Assembly: GCA_021845945.1 (NCBI GenBank)
Contig: JAJZRD010000009.1
Coordinates: 1 to 39,289 of the forward strand
Reading direction: 5' to 3'
Length of the DNA stretch: 39,289 nucleotides
Source: Chloroflexota bacterium
GTDB lineage: Bacteria > Chloroflexota > UBA6077
Shown here: positions 1-8,862 of the stretch, piece after piece
How the letters are laid out: each line of letters begins with the position of its first letter
Numbering within the stretch: position 1 is the first letter of the stretch
Translations under genes and position numbers: made by a program
The notes under the pieces: generated by a model
The model's database searches: none
The model's input: the letters and a program-made list of their open reading frames with translations, nothing else
What the model was told of the DNA's origin: nothing

Positions 1-1004
1 CTGCGATGGGCAGCCACGGCGGCGCCACGGCCGAGGGGCAGCTGGAGCTGATCGCCGAGTACGGCATCACCGACGAGGCGCTGGGCATCCCGATCCACTC
101 CTCCATGGAGACGGTGACCCTGGGTGAGACTCCCTTCGGCGCCAAGGTGCACATGGACAAGAACGCTTACAACGCCGACGGCGTCATAGTGGTCGGCAGG
201 ATCAAGAACCACACCGGCTTTCGAGCCCCTGTTGAGAGTGGTTTATGCAAGATGATGGCGATCGGCCTGGGGAAACAGAAGGGGGCTGAGTCGATCCACG
301 CCCACGGGCTGGCCCAGAACATCCCGGAGGCGGCCAAAACCATGATAGCCACCGGTAAGATAATGCTGGGCGTGGGGACGGTGGAAAATGCCTACCACAA
401 GACCTACAAGGTCATCGCCACACCCCCTGAAAGCATCCATGATACCGATCGGGAATGGTTGCTGGTCGCTAACCGTCTGATGCCCCGGCTGCCTTTCGAT
501 GACTTGGACGTCCTAGTCGTGGATCGGATGGGCAAGAACATCTCTGGCAGCGGAATGGACTTCAACGTCATCGGTATGTGGCGCCGAACTGGGCAACCAC
601 CGTTCACCCCGATGTATCGACGGATAGTGGTGCTCAACGTCACGCCCGAGTCCCACGGCAACTGCGTGGGCCTTGGCATGGCCGACTTCACCACTCGCAG
701 ACTTGTGAGCCAGTTCGACGCTCCCAAGACCCACTGGAATGCACTGACAGGTAACGTACCCCAGGCAGCCAGAATACCGATCACCCTGGAAAGCGATGTG
801 GAGGCAGTCGAGGTAGCCCTCCACTCGGCCAAGCCTGCCGGGGACGAGTTTACGCTGGCAAGGATCCGGAGCACCTTGGCATTGGAAGAGTTCTATGTGA
901 CAGAGCCGCTGCTGGAACAGTTGCATGGGAAGCCTGACTACGAGGTAGTGCGAGGAGTAGCTGCCATGCCAGTGGATAATCAGGGCAACCTACTCTGGAG
1001 GTAA
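1..1004 (+). CDS. LarA-like (DUF2088) protein, 5' truncated by the window edge
   Basis: The frame is open through the first base of the window (an Ala codon precedes the first Met), so the N-terminus lies outside. The visible part starts at the conserved segment AMGSHGGATAEGQ, which occupies the place of the His-containing nickel-site loop in the lactate racemase LarA family. It is followed by a DGVIVVGRIKNHTGF segment and a GLCKMMAIGLGKQKGAESIH segment resembling the family's H-x-G/K-x-x-x-G region. The family includes Ni-pincer-dependent racemases and many members of unknown substrate, so only a racemase/epimerase-like role can be proposed. No larB/C/E accessory genes are visible. It reads toward the minus-strand nth/comB genes and ends 32 bases before an MFS gene remnant. 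Confidence 0.7.
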   Translation, partial: AMGSHGGATAEGQLELIAEYGITDEALGIPIHSSMETVTLGETPFGAKVHMDKNAYNADGVIVVGRIKNHTGFRAPVESGLCKMMAIGLGKQKGAESIHAHGLAQNIPEAAKTMIATGKIMLGVGTVENAYHKTYKVIATPPESIHDTDREWLLVANRLMPRLPFDDLDVLVVDRMGKNISGSGMDFNVIGMWRRTGQPPFTPMYRRIVVLNVTPESHGNCVGLGMADFTTRRLVSQFDAPKTHWNALTGNVPQAARIPITLESDVEAVEVALHSAKPAGDEFTLARIRSTLALEEFYVTEPLLEQLHGKPDYEVVRGVAAMPVDNQGNLLWR

Positions 1005-1036
1005 GTTGAGCCATCCCCTTCGATATGTCCAGTCAC

Positions 1037-1321
1037 TCAGCCCTTGCGGGTAATCGCCATGACAACCAGAACAGCTCCGGCCCCGGCCGCCAGCCCTGCC
1101 ACCACGAAGATAGCCGTTAACCCGAAAGCGTCGCCCAGCACCCTAGTGGAGGCCGGACCGGCGAACATCCCAAGGGCGTAGGTCACCCGAGAAACCCCTG
1201 CGGCGGTCGCACGGTCGGTTTCACCGAGTGGGAGGGTGCCCGCCAGCCCAGCTGTGCCGCCAACCTGATCGAGTTTCAGAGCGATCGGGTGGCCTTGCTG
1301 GAGGTCGCTGGCACCAGCCAC
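1037..1321 (-). pseudogene. C-terminal remnant of an MFS transporter
   Basis: The 94-codon frame has no normal protein start. From about residue 20 it aligns with the C-terminus of the complete MFS transporter at 4462-5625: both contain DRAT, a YALGMF-GPAST-GDA stretch and LTA-FVVAG. The 12-helix protein's other 300 residues are absent, and the segment before DRAT looks internally deleted compared with the intact copy. It is best read as the tail of a decayed or truncated paralogue on the same strand as the intact gene. It could instead be a leftover of a recombination between two MFS copies. Expression is unlikely. Confidence 0.7.
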
Positions 1322-1389
1322 CTCACCTCCATCAGCACATCGGCTTCTCGGTGTAGCTATCCGCGCAGGCCTTCAGCATTCAGAAGCCA

Positions 1390-2124
1390 TCACCACAGCT
1401 CCGATCCTTCCCCTCGGCCTCTCCCCTCTTCGTGGGAAGCGGCGCCAGCCAGGTAATCGCACCGGACGGCCAGGACGCAGTCTTCGCAGCGGGGTCGCTG
1501 AGCCTTGCAGACCCGCCGGCCGTGGGCGATCAGATTCACGTGGAAGGGGAAGACCTCCTCGGGAGGGACCAGCCCCTCCAGGATGCCGTGGGCCTCCTCT
1601 GCCGACGTGGTGGGCGCTATCAACCCCAGCCGGCGGGACACCCGGTGGACGTGGGTGTCTACCGGAAAAGCCGGCCGGTCTAGAGAGAAGAGCAGGACGC
1701 AGGCGGCCGTCTTCGGCCCCACCCCATCCAGTCCCAGCAGGTACTCCCTGGCCTCTTCCAGGGAGCGCTGGCCCAGGAAGTCCAGGTTCAGAACGCCCCG
1801 CTCTGCCGACAGCCGCTGCAGCAGCTCCTTGATCCTGGGGGCTTTGACGCGGGCCAGTCCCCCCGGCCTGATGGCATCGGCTATGGCCGCGGGATCCGCG
1901 TCCCGCACCTCCTCCCACGAGGGGAAACGCGCTCTGAGGCCCTCGAAGGCACGGTCGGAGTTGGCGTCGCTGGTGTGCTGAGAGAGGATCGTCAGGATCA
2001 ACTCGTCCAGCGGCTTCAGCTTTCGTCGAGGCGCAGGCCGTCCGTACTCCTCCTCCAGCAGCCGGCCGATCTCCCGCACCTTGGCCTCCAGTAGCTCTCC
2101 CGATCGCTCCATCACCCCTGCCAC
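1390..2124 (-). CDS. nth: Endonuclease III, DNA glycosylase/AP lyase
   Basis: Base-excision repair enzyme that removes oxidised pyrimidines and cleaves the abasic strand. The 244-residue protein has the helix-hairpin-helix GVGPKTA with the expected catalytic Lys at 138, the catalytic Asp in VDTHVHRVSRRLG at 156, and a complete C-terminal 4Fe-4S loop Cys-x6-Cys-x2-Cys-x5-Cys (206, 213, 216, 222). Length is slightly above the usual 210-220 because of a short charged tail after the cluster. The start is GTG at 2122-2124, preceded by AGGAG eight bases upstream; the internal ATG at 2112 has no such site. It lies 49 bases downstream of comB on the same strand and probably shares its transcript. Confidence 0.93.
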   Translation of the reverse strand: MAGVMERSGELLEAKVREIGRLLEEEYGRPAPRRKLKPLDELILTILSQHTSDANSDRAFEGLRARFPSWEEVRDADPAAIADAIRPGGLARVKAPRIKELLQRLSAERGVLNLDFLGQRSLEEAREYLLGLDGVGPKTAACVLLFSLDRPAFPVDTHVHRVSRRLGLIAPTTSAEEAHGILEGLVPPEEVFPFHVNLIAHGRRVCKAQRPRCEDCVLAVRCDYLAGAASHEEGRGRGEGSELW

Positions 2125-2173
2125 GTCGTTCTCTCCTGTCCGAGGGGACCAAGCCCCACGATCTCTCCTGCTC

Positions 2174-2956
2174 CTACACCAGCACCAGCATGCCCTCTTC
2201 CATCCGAAGCCGCGGCACCTTGCTGCTTATGTCGACCTGGGCGCAATACTCCACGTCCTCGGCCAGCCCTACCCGGCTGAGGACCTCGGCGTTGTGGGAC
2301 TCCCAGAAAGCCCGCAAGATCGCCTCTCGGGGGGGTGCAGCCTCCCGGTCCGAGCCCCCGGCCTCCGGCAGGTACGACCGGTACAGCCTCACGGCTGCCA
2401 CCGCCGATTCCTCCAGGGCCACCTCGGCACCCGCCGACTCCCTCTGAAGCAGCGTCGCCAGATACCCAGCAGTGAAGGCATCGTCTATGGCGAACTTGCT
2501 CCCCAGGTAGTCCCCGGAGCAGATGAAGGCGATGCCCAGCCCCTTCTGCCGGGCCTCTTCCACGGCCACCCGGGCGACCGCCGAGGCATTCAACAGACTG
2601 CCGCCCAGCACCACCGGGGACTGGGTTACCTGCTGCATCGCCCTGGTGCCGTTGGACGTGCAGAAGCACAGATCCCGCCCCTGCACCGTGCCCGCATGGA
2701 ACTCCCGGGGCGAGTTCCCCAGGTCGAAGCCGGCAGGGGGCAGTCCTCCCGACTCGCCGCACACCAGGGGCCGCTCCCCACATCGCTGAGCGTGGGCCAG
2801 CGCGGCCGGGATGCTCTCCGCCAGGGTGACTCGCCTGGTCCCCGCCTCGAACATGGAGACCATGGTCGAGGTCGCCCGGAGCACGTCGATGACGACGCAC
2901 AGCTTCGAAGGCAGATCGGTGGCGATAGGGGGTAGGAAAACTACCTCGACGTTCAT
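2174..2956 (-). CDS. comB: 2-phosphosulfolactate phosphatase family protein (ComB)
   Basis: ComB removes phosphate from 2-phosphosulfolactate in coenzyme M synthesis, but the family is widespread in bacteria that do not make coenzyme M, where its substrate is often unknown. Family blocks seen in order are CVVIDVLRATSTMV, GESGG followed by GFDLGNSPREF, TSNGTRAM, FICSGDYLGSKFAIDD and a C-terminal LAEDVEYCAQVD. A 276-residue frame is open from 3004, but the ATG at 2954-2956 has GGAGGG about 8 bases upstream and gives the normal family N-terminus (MNVEVVF), so the 260-residue form is preferred. No other comA/comC/comDE genes are nearby, so function in this organism is inferred from family only. 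Confidence 0.85.
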   Translation of the reverse strand: MNVEVVFLPPIATDLPSKLCVVIDVLRATSTMVSMFEAGTRRVTLAESIPAALAHAQRCGERPLVCGESGGLPPAGFDLGNSPREFHAGTVQGRDLCFCTSNGTRAMQQVTQSPVVLGGSLLNASAVARVAVEEARQKGLGIAFICSGDYLGSKFAIDDAFTAGYLATLLQRESAGAEVALEESAVAAVRLYRSYLPEAGGSDREAAPPREAILRAFWESHNAEVLSRVGLAEDVEYCAQVDISSKVPRLRMEEGMLVLV

Positions 2957-2994
2957 CCGGTAACCCTCCAAGATTGGGGCGCTTCCAAAGGCGG

Positions 2995-3003
2995 ATTCTA
3001 CCA
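2995..3003 (-). promoter_or_regulatory. Candidate extended -10 promoter for comB-nth
   Basis: On the minus strand the bases read TGGTAGAAT, an extended -10 hexamer about 38 bases before the comB start. There is no good -35 hexamer. It is proposed from sequence only. Confidence 0.3.
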
Positions 3004-3010
3004 CGGGCGC

Positions 3011-3040
3011 TTAGCCGCCTGCCGCAGGCTGTGGTATACT
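3011..3040 (+). promoter_or_regulatory. Candidate promoter for the MFS gene, with a small dyad in the spacer
   Basis: TTAGCC (3011-3016), 18 bases, then TGGTATACT containing an extended -10 TATACT at 3035-3040. The spacer holds the inverted repeat GCCTG-CCG-CAGGC (3017-3029), which could be an operator. The same GTATAC core could serve the opposite strand toward comB. The 5' untranslated region would be about 125 bases. Confidence 0.4.
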
Positions 3041-3172
3041 GCGGGCCGCGTCGGTGACGCAACCCGTCGCGACCTTGGGCCCGGTTGATCCTTGATGCCC
3101 CCTCGGGTCGGCCGGGCTTGTGCATTTGCCGCGAACCCCCTGGGTCAGCACGCAAAGAGGCTTTTCATCGTC

Positions 3173-4465
3173 ATGGACGTCCGTCCCCAGTCCAACCGTC
3201 CGGCAACCGGCGCCACCGCCGGGCCGGCCCCCGCTCCGCCAGACCGCGCGAGCCCTGACTCCCATAAGATCGACGAGGGCCGGTTGCTGGCCACGCTGGT
3301 GGCAGCCATGTTTCTGGTGGTCACCAACATCAACATGATGGCCCCCCTCTTGGTGGACTTCGCCGCCGATTTCCACACCTCGGTCGGGTCCATGGGGCAG
3401 CTGGCCGCGGCCGCGGCCATACCCTGGGCCCTCCTGGCACCATTCATGGGGGCGCTGTCCGATCGCCTCGGACGACGGCCGCTCCTGGCCATGGGGGTCG
3501 CCATCCTGGGGGTGACCACCCTGCTGTCGGCTCAAGCCTGGAGCTACCCCTCCCTCCTGGTCTTGCGGGTTCTGGGAGGGATCGGGGGAGCCTCCACCGG
3601 GCCCAACATCATGTCCAGCGCCGCCGACCACTTCCCGGCCAACCGCCGCGGGCGCGCCCTGGGCATGGTCCTCGCCGCGGTGTCCCTCGCCACGGTGGTC
3701 GGCGTGCCGCTGGTGGCGATGATGGCCGCCTACGCGGGATGGAGGTGGGCCTTTGCCGGACTCGGGTGTCTCCTGCTCGGCCTAGGGGTAATCGTCTACG
3801 TCACCTTCCCACGAGCCAAGCCGCCCGCTTCCCGAGGGGGATACCTCTCAGGCTTCGGGGTGGCGCTGGCGGAGCCCTCGACCAGGCTCCTGCTGCTGGC
3901 CAACGGCCTGGAGAGGGCGGCCTTCACCACGGTATCCACCTACACGGCAGCCTTCCTGATGCAGTCCTACTCCCTGCGGCTGGAGCAGATCGCCCCTGTC
4001 CTGTCCGCCACCGCCGCGGGCACCCTCCTGGGCAGCACCCTGGGAGGGAGGCTCGCCGACAACACCAGCCGTCCGGTCCTGGTGTTCGCCGGCTTTCAGG
4101 CGTTGGCCGCCGCGACGGTCCTTCCCATGTTCGCCACAACCCCGGGCGTCATCCTCACCGCTCTACTGGCCGCCACCTTCGGGCTGGCCAACTCCATGGC
4201 TAGGCCGGCCTGGATGTGGCTCATCAGCCAGGTCCCGGAGGAGCGACGGGGCGCCACCATGGGGTTCACCGCCACCACCAACCAGGTGGGGTTGATGGTC
4301 GGCGCCTCCCTGGGCGGCCTCCTGGTCACAATGGGAGGCTATTCGGGATTGGGACTGCTGGCGGCCTTCGCCTGCCTGGCCGCCGCCACCATCTGTAGCC
4401 TCGCCGTCAGGAAGATGCCGAAGGTGAAGGCACGAAGCACCACTCCCTCGCCCCTTCAGGGCTAG
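3173..4465 (+). CDS. MFS transporter (DHA1-like drug/metabolite exporter)
   Basis: Inner-membrane secondary transporter of the major facilitator superfamily. The sequence shows about 12 hydrophobic helices and the loop 2-3 signature GALSDRLGRRPLL, followed by the proton-antiporter-like RVLGGIGGAST region (motif B/C area). After a central loop with PRAKPPASRGG, a second six-helix half contains GGRLADNTSRPVLV and PEERRGATMGF. Substrate cannot be told. The frame is open from 3092, but the ATG at 3173 is closer to the first helix and has a weak AAGAGG upstream, giving 430 residues with a roughly 45-residue Pro/Ala-rich cytoplasmic tail. It is convergent with a second MFS gene; the two stop codons overlap. 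Confidence 0.85.
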   Translation: MDVRPQSNRPATGATAGPAPAPPDRASPDSHKIDEGRLLATLVAAMFLVVTNINMMAPLLVDFAADFHTSVGSMGQLAAAAAIPWALLAPFMGALSDRLGRRPLLAMGVAILGVTTLLSAQAWSYPSLLVLRVLGGIGGASTGPNIMSSAADHFPANRRGRALGMVLAAVSLATVVGVPLVAMMAAYAGWRWAFAGLGCLLLGLGVIVYVTFPRAKPPASRGGYLSGFGVALAEPSTRLLLLANGLERAAFTTVSTYTAAFLMQSYSLRLEQIAPVLSATAAGTLLGSTLGGRLADNTSRPVLVFAGFQALAAATVLPMFATTPGVILTALLAATFGLANSMARPAWMWLISQVPEERRGATMGFTATTNQVGLMVGASLGGLLVTMGGYSGLGLLAAFACLAAATICSLAVRKMPKVKARSTTPSPLQG

Positions 4466-5625
4466 CCGCTTTTCTCCGGCACGGTGGCGGCCACCACCAC
4501 TATGCCCGCCGCGGCGGCCATCCCCGCCACGACGAAGACGGCGGTGAGCCCTAGTGCGTCACCTATCACCCCCGTAGATGCCGGCCCCACAAACATCCCA
4601 AGGGCGTAAACCGCCTGAAACACCCCCATGGCCGTGGCTCGATCGGCCGGGCGAACCGACCGAATGCTCAGCCCCATCAGGAGAGGATACGCCAGCCCGC
4701 GCCCCGCGCCTCCCAACAGCTGGGTCACCGCAACCATCGGCAGGGTGTGTACGAGAGGCACGATGAAGGCGCTCGCGGCCTGGATGGCCATGCCGGCCAT
4801 CGCCGTGGCCCGCGACCCCGCCCTGTCGCCCATGTAAGCGCTCGCCAGGGTTGCCACCGTGAAGCCCACCTGCATCATCGTCGTCAGCATGCCCAGGTCG
4901 GCGCGACTGGCGCCCAGCCCCGCCGCGTACACCAGCGAGAAGCCGTTTACCGTCGCCCACTGGGTCCAACTTCCCAACATGGCGACGACGGACACAGCCA
5001 CCAGCAGCGGGACCGTCCCGATGCGCCACAGCTCCTGCACCGTAAGCTGCCGCCTGGCCGTCGTCGGCTTCTCCTCCAGCAGTACCGCCGCGGCCACACC
5101 CAGAAGAGCCAGCACCACGGCTACGTAGAAGGGGGCGGTCCATCCCCAGTTCTGGGCGATCAACCCGCCGGCGTAGGTAGACACCATCTGGCCCGTGGCC
5201 GCTATGAAGGTCACCTGACCCATGGCACGGGTAGCCTTTTCCGGCGGATAGTGGCTGGAGAAGAGAACCGTAAAGACCACCCAGGCGGCTGCGCCCACGC
5301 CGGACGTGGCTCGCCAAACCACCAACCAGATGGGATCGGCGGATAGGGCAAGCCCCAGCGCCCCAACGCCGGCAGTTGCCAGTCCGGCAAGAATGAAGGG
5401 CTTCCGCACGCCGATTCGATCGGACCAAATCCCCAGGGGTATGCGGAAGAAGAGCTGAGCCAGGCCATAGGCCCCGACGATGGCTCCCACCAGCCCCATG
5501 GAAGCGCCGAGGTTCTCGGCGTGAACCGACAGAATCGGCAGGTAGAGGTACATCGATGTCCAGTAGAAGAAGGTGGTGATGGAGAAGAGGACGGTGAAGC
5601 GGTTGTTGGCGGGGCTGGAGAGCAC
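4462..5625 (-). CDS. MFS transporter, second copy
   Basis: Twelve-helix major facilitator with the loop 2-3 motif IPLGIWSDRIGVRKPF and a second-half equivalent SAYMGDRAGSRATAM. At roughly 387 residues it has normal length for a compact MFS carrier; the substrate is unknown. The GTG at 5623-5625 is preferred because GGAGG lies six bases before it, whereas the TTG one codon upstream (5628) is only three bases from GGAGG. The C-terminal 75 residues match the broken copy at 1037-1321, so this family has been duplicated locally. It follows tctA on the same strand after 105 bases, which include a GGCCCC/GGGGCC dyad (5650-5676), and may be the last gene of the tct transcript. Its stop codon shares CTAG with the convergent MFS gene. 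Confidence 0.85.
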   Translation of the reverse strand: MLSSPANNRFTVLFSITTFFYWTSMYLYLPILSVHAENLGASMGLVGAIVGAYGLAQLFFRIPLGIWSDRIGVRKPFILAGLATAGVGALGLALSADPIWLVVWRATSGVGAAAWVVFTVLFSSHYPPEKATRAMGQVTFIAATGQMVSTYAGGLIAQNWGWTAPFYVAVVLALLGVAAAVLLEEKPTTARRQLTVQELWRIGTVPLLVAVSVVAMLGSWTQWATVNGFSLVYAAGLGASRADLGMLTTMMQVGFTVATLASAYMGDRAGSRATAMAGMAIQAASAFIVPLVHTLPMVAVTQLLGGAGRGLAYPLLMGLSIRSVRPADRATAMGVFQAVYALGMFVGPASTGVIGDALGLTAVFVVAGMAAAAGIVVVAATVPEKSG

Positions 5626-5730
5626 CAATGACCTCCGAGTCTCCTAGTCGGCCCCATGATAGTGGCACAGGGGGCCATCGCGCAAACCTCGGCAGCCATT
5701 GCCCTTGACACCCCACTCCCTATCCGGCTG

Positions 5731-7263
5731 CTAATGCTCCACCCCAACGGATGCCTCGGCCGGTTGAGGTAGCTCCTGCTGCGTCCGCCTATAGCCTGTC
5801 CAGAAGTAGTACAGCACCGAGGCCACCGCCAGCAGTATGAAGATCCCCGAGGCTGGGCGGGTCAGGAACAGCGTCGGGTCGGAACTGGTCTGCAGGGCGC
5901 GCTTCAGGTTGATCTCGGCTATCGGCTCCAGAAGGAAGCCCAGCACGAAGGGAGGCAGGTCGAAGTCGTGCTTGGTCAGGAAGTAGCCGATCAACCCGAA
6001 GAAGAACAGCACCCAGATGTCGAAGATCCGGTTGTTCAGAACGAAAGCCCCCAGGGCCGACATGACGAAGATCCCAGGCACCAGCACGTTCTTGGGTATC
6101 AGCACCAGCTTGACCAGTATCCTCATCAGCCCCAGCTGGATGATCAGGGTTAGCACCGTGGCGACCAGGTAGGCGCAGATCAGCCCGTAGGCCAGCTTGG
6201 GCTGCGTGCTCATCAGTAGAGGGCCGGGGTTCAGCCCGTGGATCAGCAGGGCCCCCAGCATCACCGCTGTGACCGCATCGCCCGGGATACCCAGCGCCAT
6301 GGTGGGGACCAGGTCCCCCGCCGAGACCGAGTTGTTGCCCGCCTCCGAGGCAATGATCCCCTCGTAGTAGCCGGTCCCGAACTTCTCGGGATGCTTGGAT
6401 ACCTTCTTGGCTTGGTCGTAAGCCAGTACGTTGGCCACCGCCCCTCCGGCCGCGGGCACGATACCGATCCACAGCCCCACAAGGGAGGCCCAGATCATCC
6501 CGACCTTGTTGTTCCAGATGTCCTTCAACACCTGGATCGTTGGGATATGGGTATCGGGGTTCTCTATACGCTCCACCTTCTCTGGAGAGCGCAGCCTCTC
6601 CAGGTCGGTCATCAGTTGGGAGAAGGCGAATAGGCCGATCAGGACGGTTAGGAAATCGAAGCCGGCCTCCACATCAACGAGGCCGAAGGTGAAGCGAGGG
6701 GTCGCCAGCATGGGGTCTATGCCAGACGTCGCCAGCAGCATCCCCAGAAGGCCCGCTATCAGCCCCTTGACCAGCGATTCGCCGGCCAGGCTGGCGATGA
6801 TAGTGAGAGAGAAGGCGATGAGGGAGAAGAACTCCCAGGGGCCGAACTTCAGTCCGATGTCGGCCAGCAGAGGGGTCAGGGTGGCAAGGAAGAACCAGCC
6901 TATGATCCCCCCGAAGAGGGAGGCCCAGGTCCCCAACCCCAGGGCCCTCCCCGGCTCCCCGTTGCGAGCCATGGGGAAACCGTCGAAGGTGGTGGCCACC
7001 GCCGAGGGCTTCCCGGGGATGCCCAGGAGGCAGGAAGAGATCAAGCCTCCCGAGGCTCCACCCACCCAGACGCCCATCATGGTGGTGAGCCCCTCCGCCG
7101 GCAGCATCCCGTAGGTGAAGGGAAGAACCAGGATAACCCCCATGGTGATGGTCAGGCCCGGTATCAGCCCGATGATGATCCCCGCCAGCACTCCGAGGGC
7201 GGTGAACATCAGCATGCCGGGCTCGAAAGCTGTCTGAAACCCCATCAACAGGTAGTCAAACAT
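5731..7263 (-). CDS. tctA: Tripartite tricarboxylate transporter, large permease TctA
   Basis: Large membrane subunit (510 residues, about 12 helices) of a TTT-family secondary transporter that moves carboxylates handed over by the periplasmic TctC. Visible family signatures are GLIPGLTITMG near the N-terminus, the GGASGGLISSCLLGIPG block followed by FDGFPMARNGEPGRALG, and GIVPAAGGAVANVLAYDQAKK continuing into EAGNNSVSAGDLVPTMALG. The ATG at 7261-7263 has GAGG six bases before it and starts 12 bases after the tctB stop, so the genes are co-transcribed. The real substrate may be citrate, another di/tricarboxylate or an aromatic acid; the sequence does not say. Confidence 0.95.
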   Translation of the reverse strand: MFDYLLMGFQTAFEPGMLMFTALGVLAGIIIGLIPGLTITMGVILVLPFTYGMLPAEGLTTMMGVWVGGASGGLISSCLLGIPGKPSAVATTFDGFPMARNGEPGRALGLGTWASLFGGIIGWFFLATLTPLLADIGLKFGPWEFFSLIAFSLTIIASLAGESLVKGLIAGLLGMLLATSGIDPMLATPRFTFGLVDVEAGFDFLTVLIGLFAFSQLMTDLERLRSPEKVERIENPDTHIPTIQVLKDIWNNKVGMIWASLVGLWIGIVPAAGGAVANVLAYDQAKKVSKHPEKFGTGYYEGIIASEAGNNSVSAGDLVPTMALGIPGDAVTAVMLGALLIHGLNPGPLLMSTQPKLAYGLICAYLVATVLTLIIQLGLMRILVKLVLIPKNVLVPGIFVMSALGAFVLNNRIFDIWVLFFFGLIGYFLTKHDFDLPPFVLGFLLEPIAEINLKRALQTSSDPTLFLTRPASGIFILLAVASVLYYFWTGYRRTQQELPQPAEASVGVEH

Positions 7264-7275
7264 ACTGCGCCTCGT

Positions 7276-7746
7276 TTAGAAGAGAGTGCCGGAGGGAAGG
7301 ACGACGTGCAGGTATCCCTCGAACAGGGTGACCAGCCCCCAGGAGAAGACGGCGGAGCCGACCACCGTATAGACCAGCCCGCGACCCCAGCGCGGCTTCA
7401 GCATCAACTGCATCACTATCAGATAGACCACGGTGGAGTAGAGAAAACCCACCAGGTCTATGGCCAGGGCGTAGACCGGGAACAGCAGAAGGCTGAGCAG
7501 CACCTCCCGGTATCGGGTGAAGAGGGCCCGCACGCTGCCCAGCCTCCAGCTGGGCAGCAGCGAGCCCTGTCCCTTCACCAGGAGGATGAAGCTGAAGATC
7601 GCCAGGCCGATCACGATGCCGCGGGGGAAGAACTCCGATCCCATCTGCTCGAACTGAGCGAAGGGCGGTTTCTTGAAGAAGTAGGTCTGCCAGTAGAACA
7701 GACCCGACATCACCAGCAGCACCAGACCGATCAGCCGATCCGACAT
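7276..7746 (-). CDS. tctB: Tripartite tricarboxylate transporter, small permease TctB
   Basis: Small integral membrane subunit, 156 residues with four predicted helices (residues around 5-22, 38-58, 78-118 as two helices, and 125-145), the typical TctB layout. Sequence in this family is poorly conserved, so the call rests on size, topology and position between tctC and tctA. The ATG at 7744-7746 has GGAGGG five bases upstream and lies 12 bases after the tctC stop. It forms a complex with TctA in the cytoplasmic membrane. Confidence 0.9.
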   Translation of the reverse strand: MSDRLIGLVLLVMSGLFYWQTYFFKKPPFAQFEQMGSEFFPRGIVIGLAIFSFILLVKGQGSLLPSWRLGSVRALFTRYREVLLSLLLFPVYALAIDLVGFLYSTVVYLIVMQLMLKPRWGRGLVYTVVGSAVFSWGLVTLFEGYLHVVLPSGTLF

Positions 7747-7758
7747 GTTGACCCTCCC

Positions 7759-8862
7759 CTACTGGGCGCGCGGCTTCATACCGGTTTCCTGGATCACCTT
7801 CTTCATGTCCGCGTCCGTCTTCGCCAGGTACTGGGCATACTGCACGTGGTCCATGAAGTTGATCTTGCTGCCCATCTCGTCCTCGATCTTCTTCTTGAAC
7901 TCCGGGTTCTCGGTCACCTTCTTCAGGGCCGCCTCGACCTTGGCGATGATCGCAGGAGGGGTGCCCTTAGGTGCAACCCATCCCCGGTTGGTGCCCCAGT
8001 TGAAGTTCAGCCCCTGCTCCTTGAAGGTTGGTACGTCGGGCGCCCTGGGATCGCGCTGTTCGTTGGCGTAGCCCAACAGCTTCACCCTCTTCGCCTTGTA
8101 CTGCTCCAGGGCCGAGGAGAGGGGCGAGGCGCCGATGTCGATCTGCTTGCCCAGCAGCGCGGTGATCCGCTGGGCCGTGCCATCGTAGCCCACCGGCTTG
8201 AACTGCACGCCGCCGTTGTACATGATCATCCAGACGAACATCTGCGCGGTGGAGCCGAAGGTGACCCCGGCCGTGATCTGGCCGGGCCGCTTCTTGGCGT
8301 CGGCGATCAGCTCCTTCATGTTGTTCCACGGCTGGCTCGCCTCGGTCATCTGGAACTCGGGCGAGCTAACGATGTGGGCGATAGGCTCGAACGCGTCCCA
8401 ATCGAAGTCGGCCATGCCGGTCCAGCGGGCGACCTGCACGTGGTCGTGGATGGAGAGAAGGGTGTAACCGTCGGGCTTCGCCCCCTTGGCCTGGCGGGTG
8501 CCGGTGACCCCGCTGGCGCCCGAGACGTTCTGAACCACTACGGGCTGGCCCAGCTCCTTGCCCATGAACTCGGCCACGACCCGCATCGGAACGTCGGTGT
8601 CACCGCCGGCCGCCCAGGGGACGACGAGGGTGATAGGCTGCTTGGGCCAGTCGGTGGCGGGCTGAACGGCGGCGGCCGTGGGAGCGGCGGCCTGCTGAGC
8701 AGGGGCAGCAGTCGGCGCAGCAGGGGCCGCAGGGGCGGCGGCCTTAGTGGGCTCCGGGGCCTTGGCTGCCGGTGCCGGCGCGGCGGAGGAACAGGCGACC
8801 GTGACGAAGATTACGAGCAGCAGGGTTGTGGCTGAGAGAACCGTCCTGAAGGCACGAACCAT
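7759..8862 (-). CDS. tctC: Tripartite tricarboxylate transporter, substrate-binding lipoprotein TctC (Bug family)
   Basis: Periplasmic/extracytoplasmic binding protein that delivers a carboxylate to TctAB. A hydrophobic signal ends in a lipobox TVAC with Cys24 as the lipidated residue. This is followed by a Pro/Ala-rich spacer to about residue 66, typical of surface-anchored binding proteins. The mature domain has the Bug-family hallmark ITLVVPWAAGGDTD and then VVVQNVSGASGVTG. Length 367 is slightly long because of the spacer. The ATG at 8860-8862 has a GGGAG site about 10 bases upstream. It is first gene of the tct operon, behind the promoter at 9067-9095. Confidence 0.95.
   Translation of the reverse strand: MVRAFRTVLSATTLLLVIFVTVACSSAAPAPAAKAPEPTKAAAPAAPAAPTAAPAQQAAAPTAAAVQPATDWPKQPITLVVPWAAGGDTDVPMRVVAEFMGKELGQPVVVQNVSGASGVTGTRQAKGAKPDGYTLLSIHDHVQVARWTGMADFDWDAFEPIAHIVSSPEFQMTEASQPWNNMKELIADAKKRPGQITAGVTFGSTAQMFVWMIMYNGGVQFKPVGYDGTAQRITALLGKQIDIGASPLSSALEQYKAKRVKLLGYANEQRDPRAPDVPTFKEQGLNFNWGTNRGWVAPKGTPPAIIAKVEAALKKVTENPEFKKKIEDEMGSKINFMDHVQYAQYLAKTDADMKKVIQETGMKPRAQ

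Noticed and set aside
1373..2152. Alternative minus-strand frame of 259 codons over nth
   Set aside because: Arg/Gly-rich out-of-frame shadow; the nth frame has all catalytic and iron-sulfur residues.
7306..8835. Plus-strand frame of 509 codons opposite tctB and tctC
   Set aside because: His/Gln/Arg-rich shadow product; the minus-strand tct genes are complete and have proper ribosome sites.
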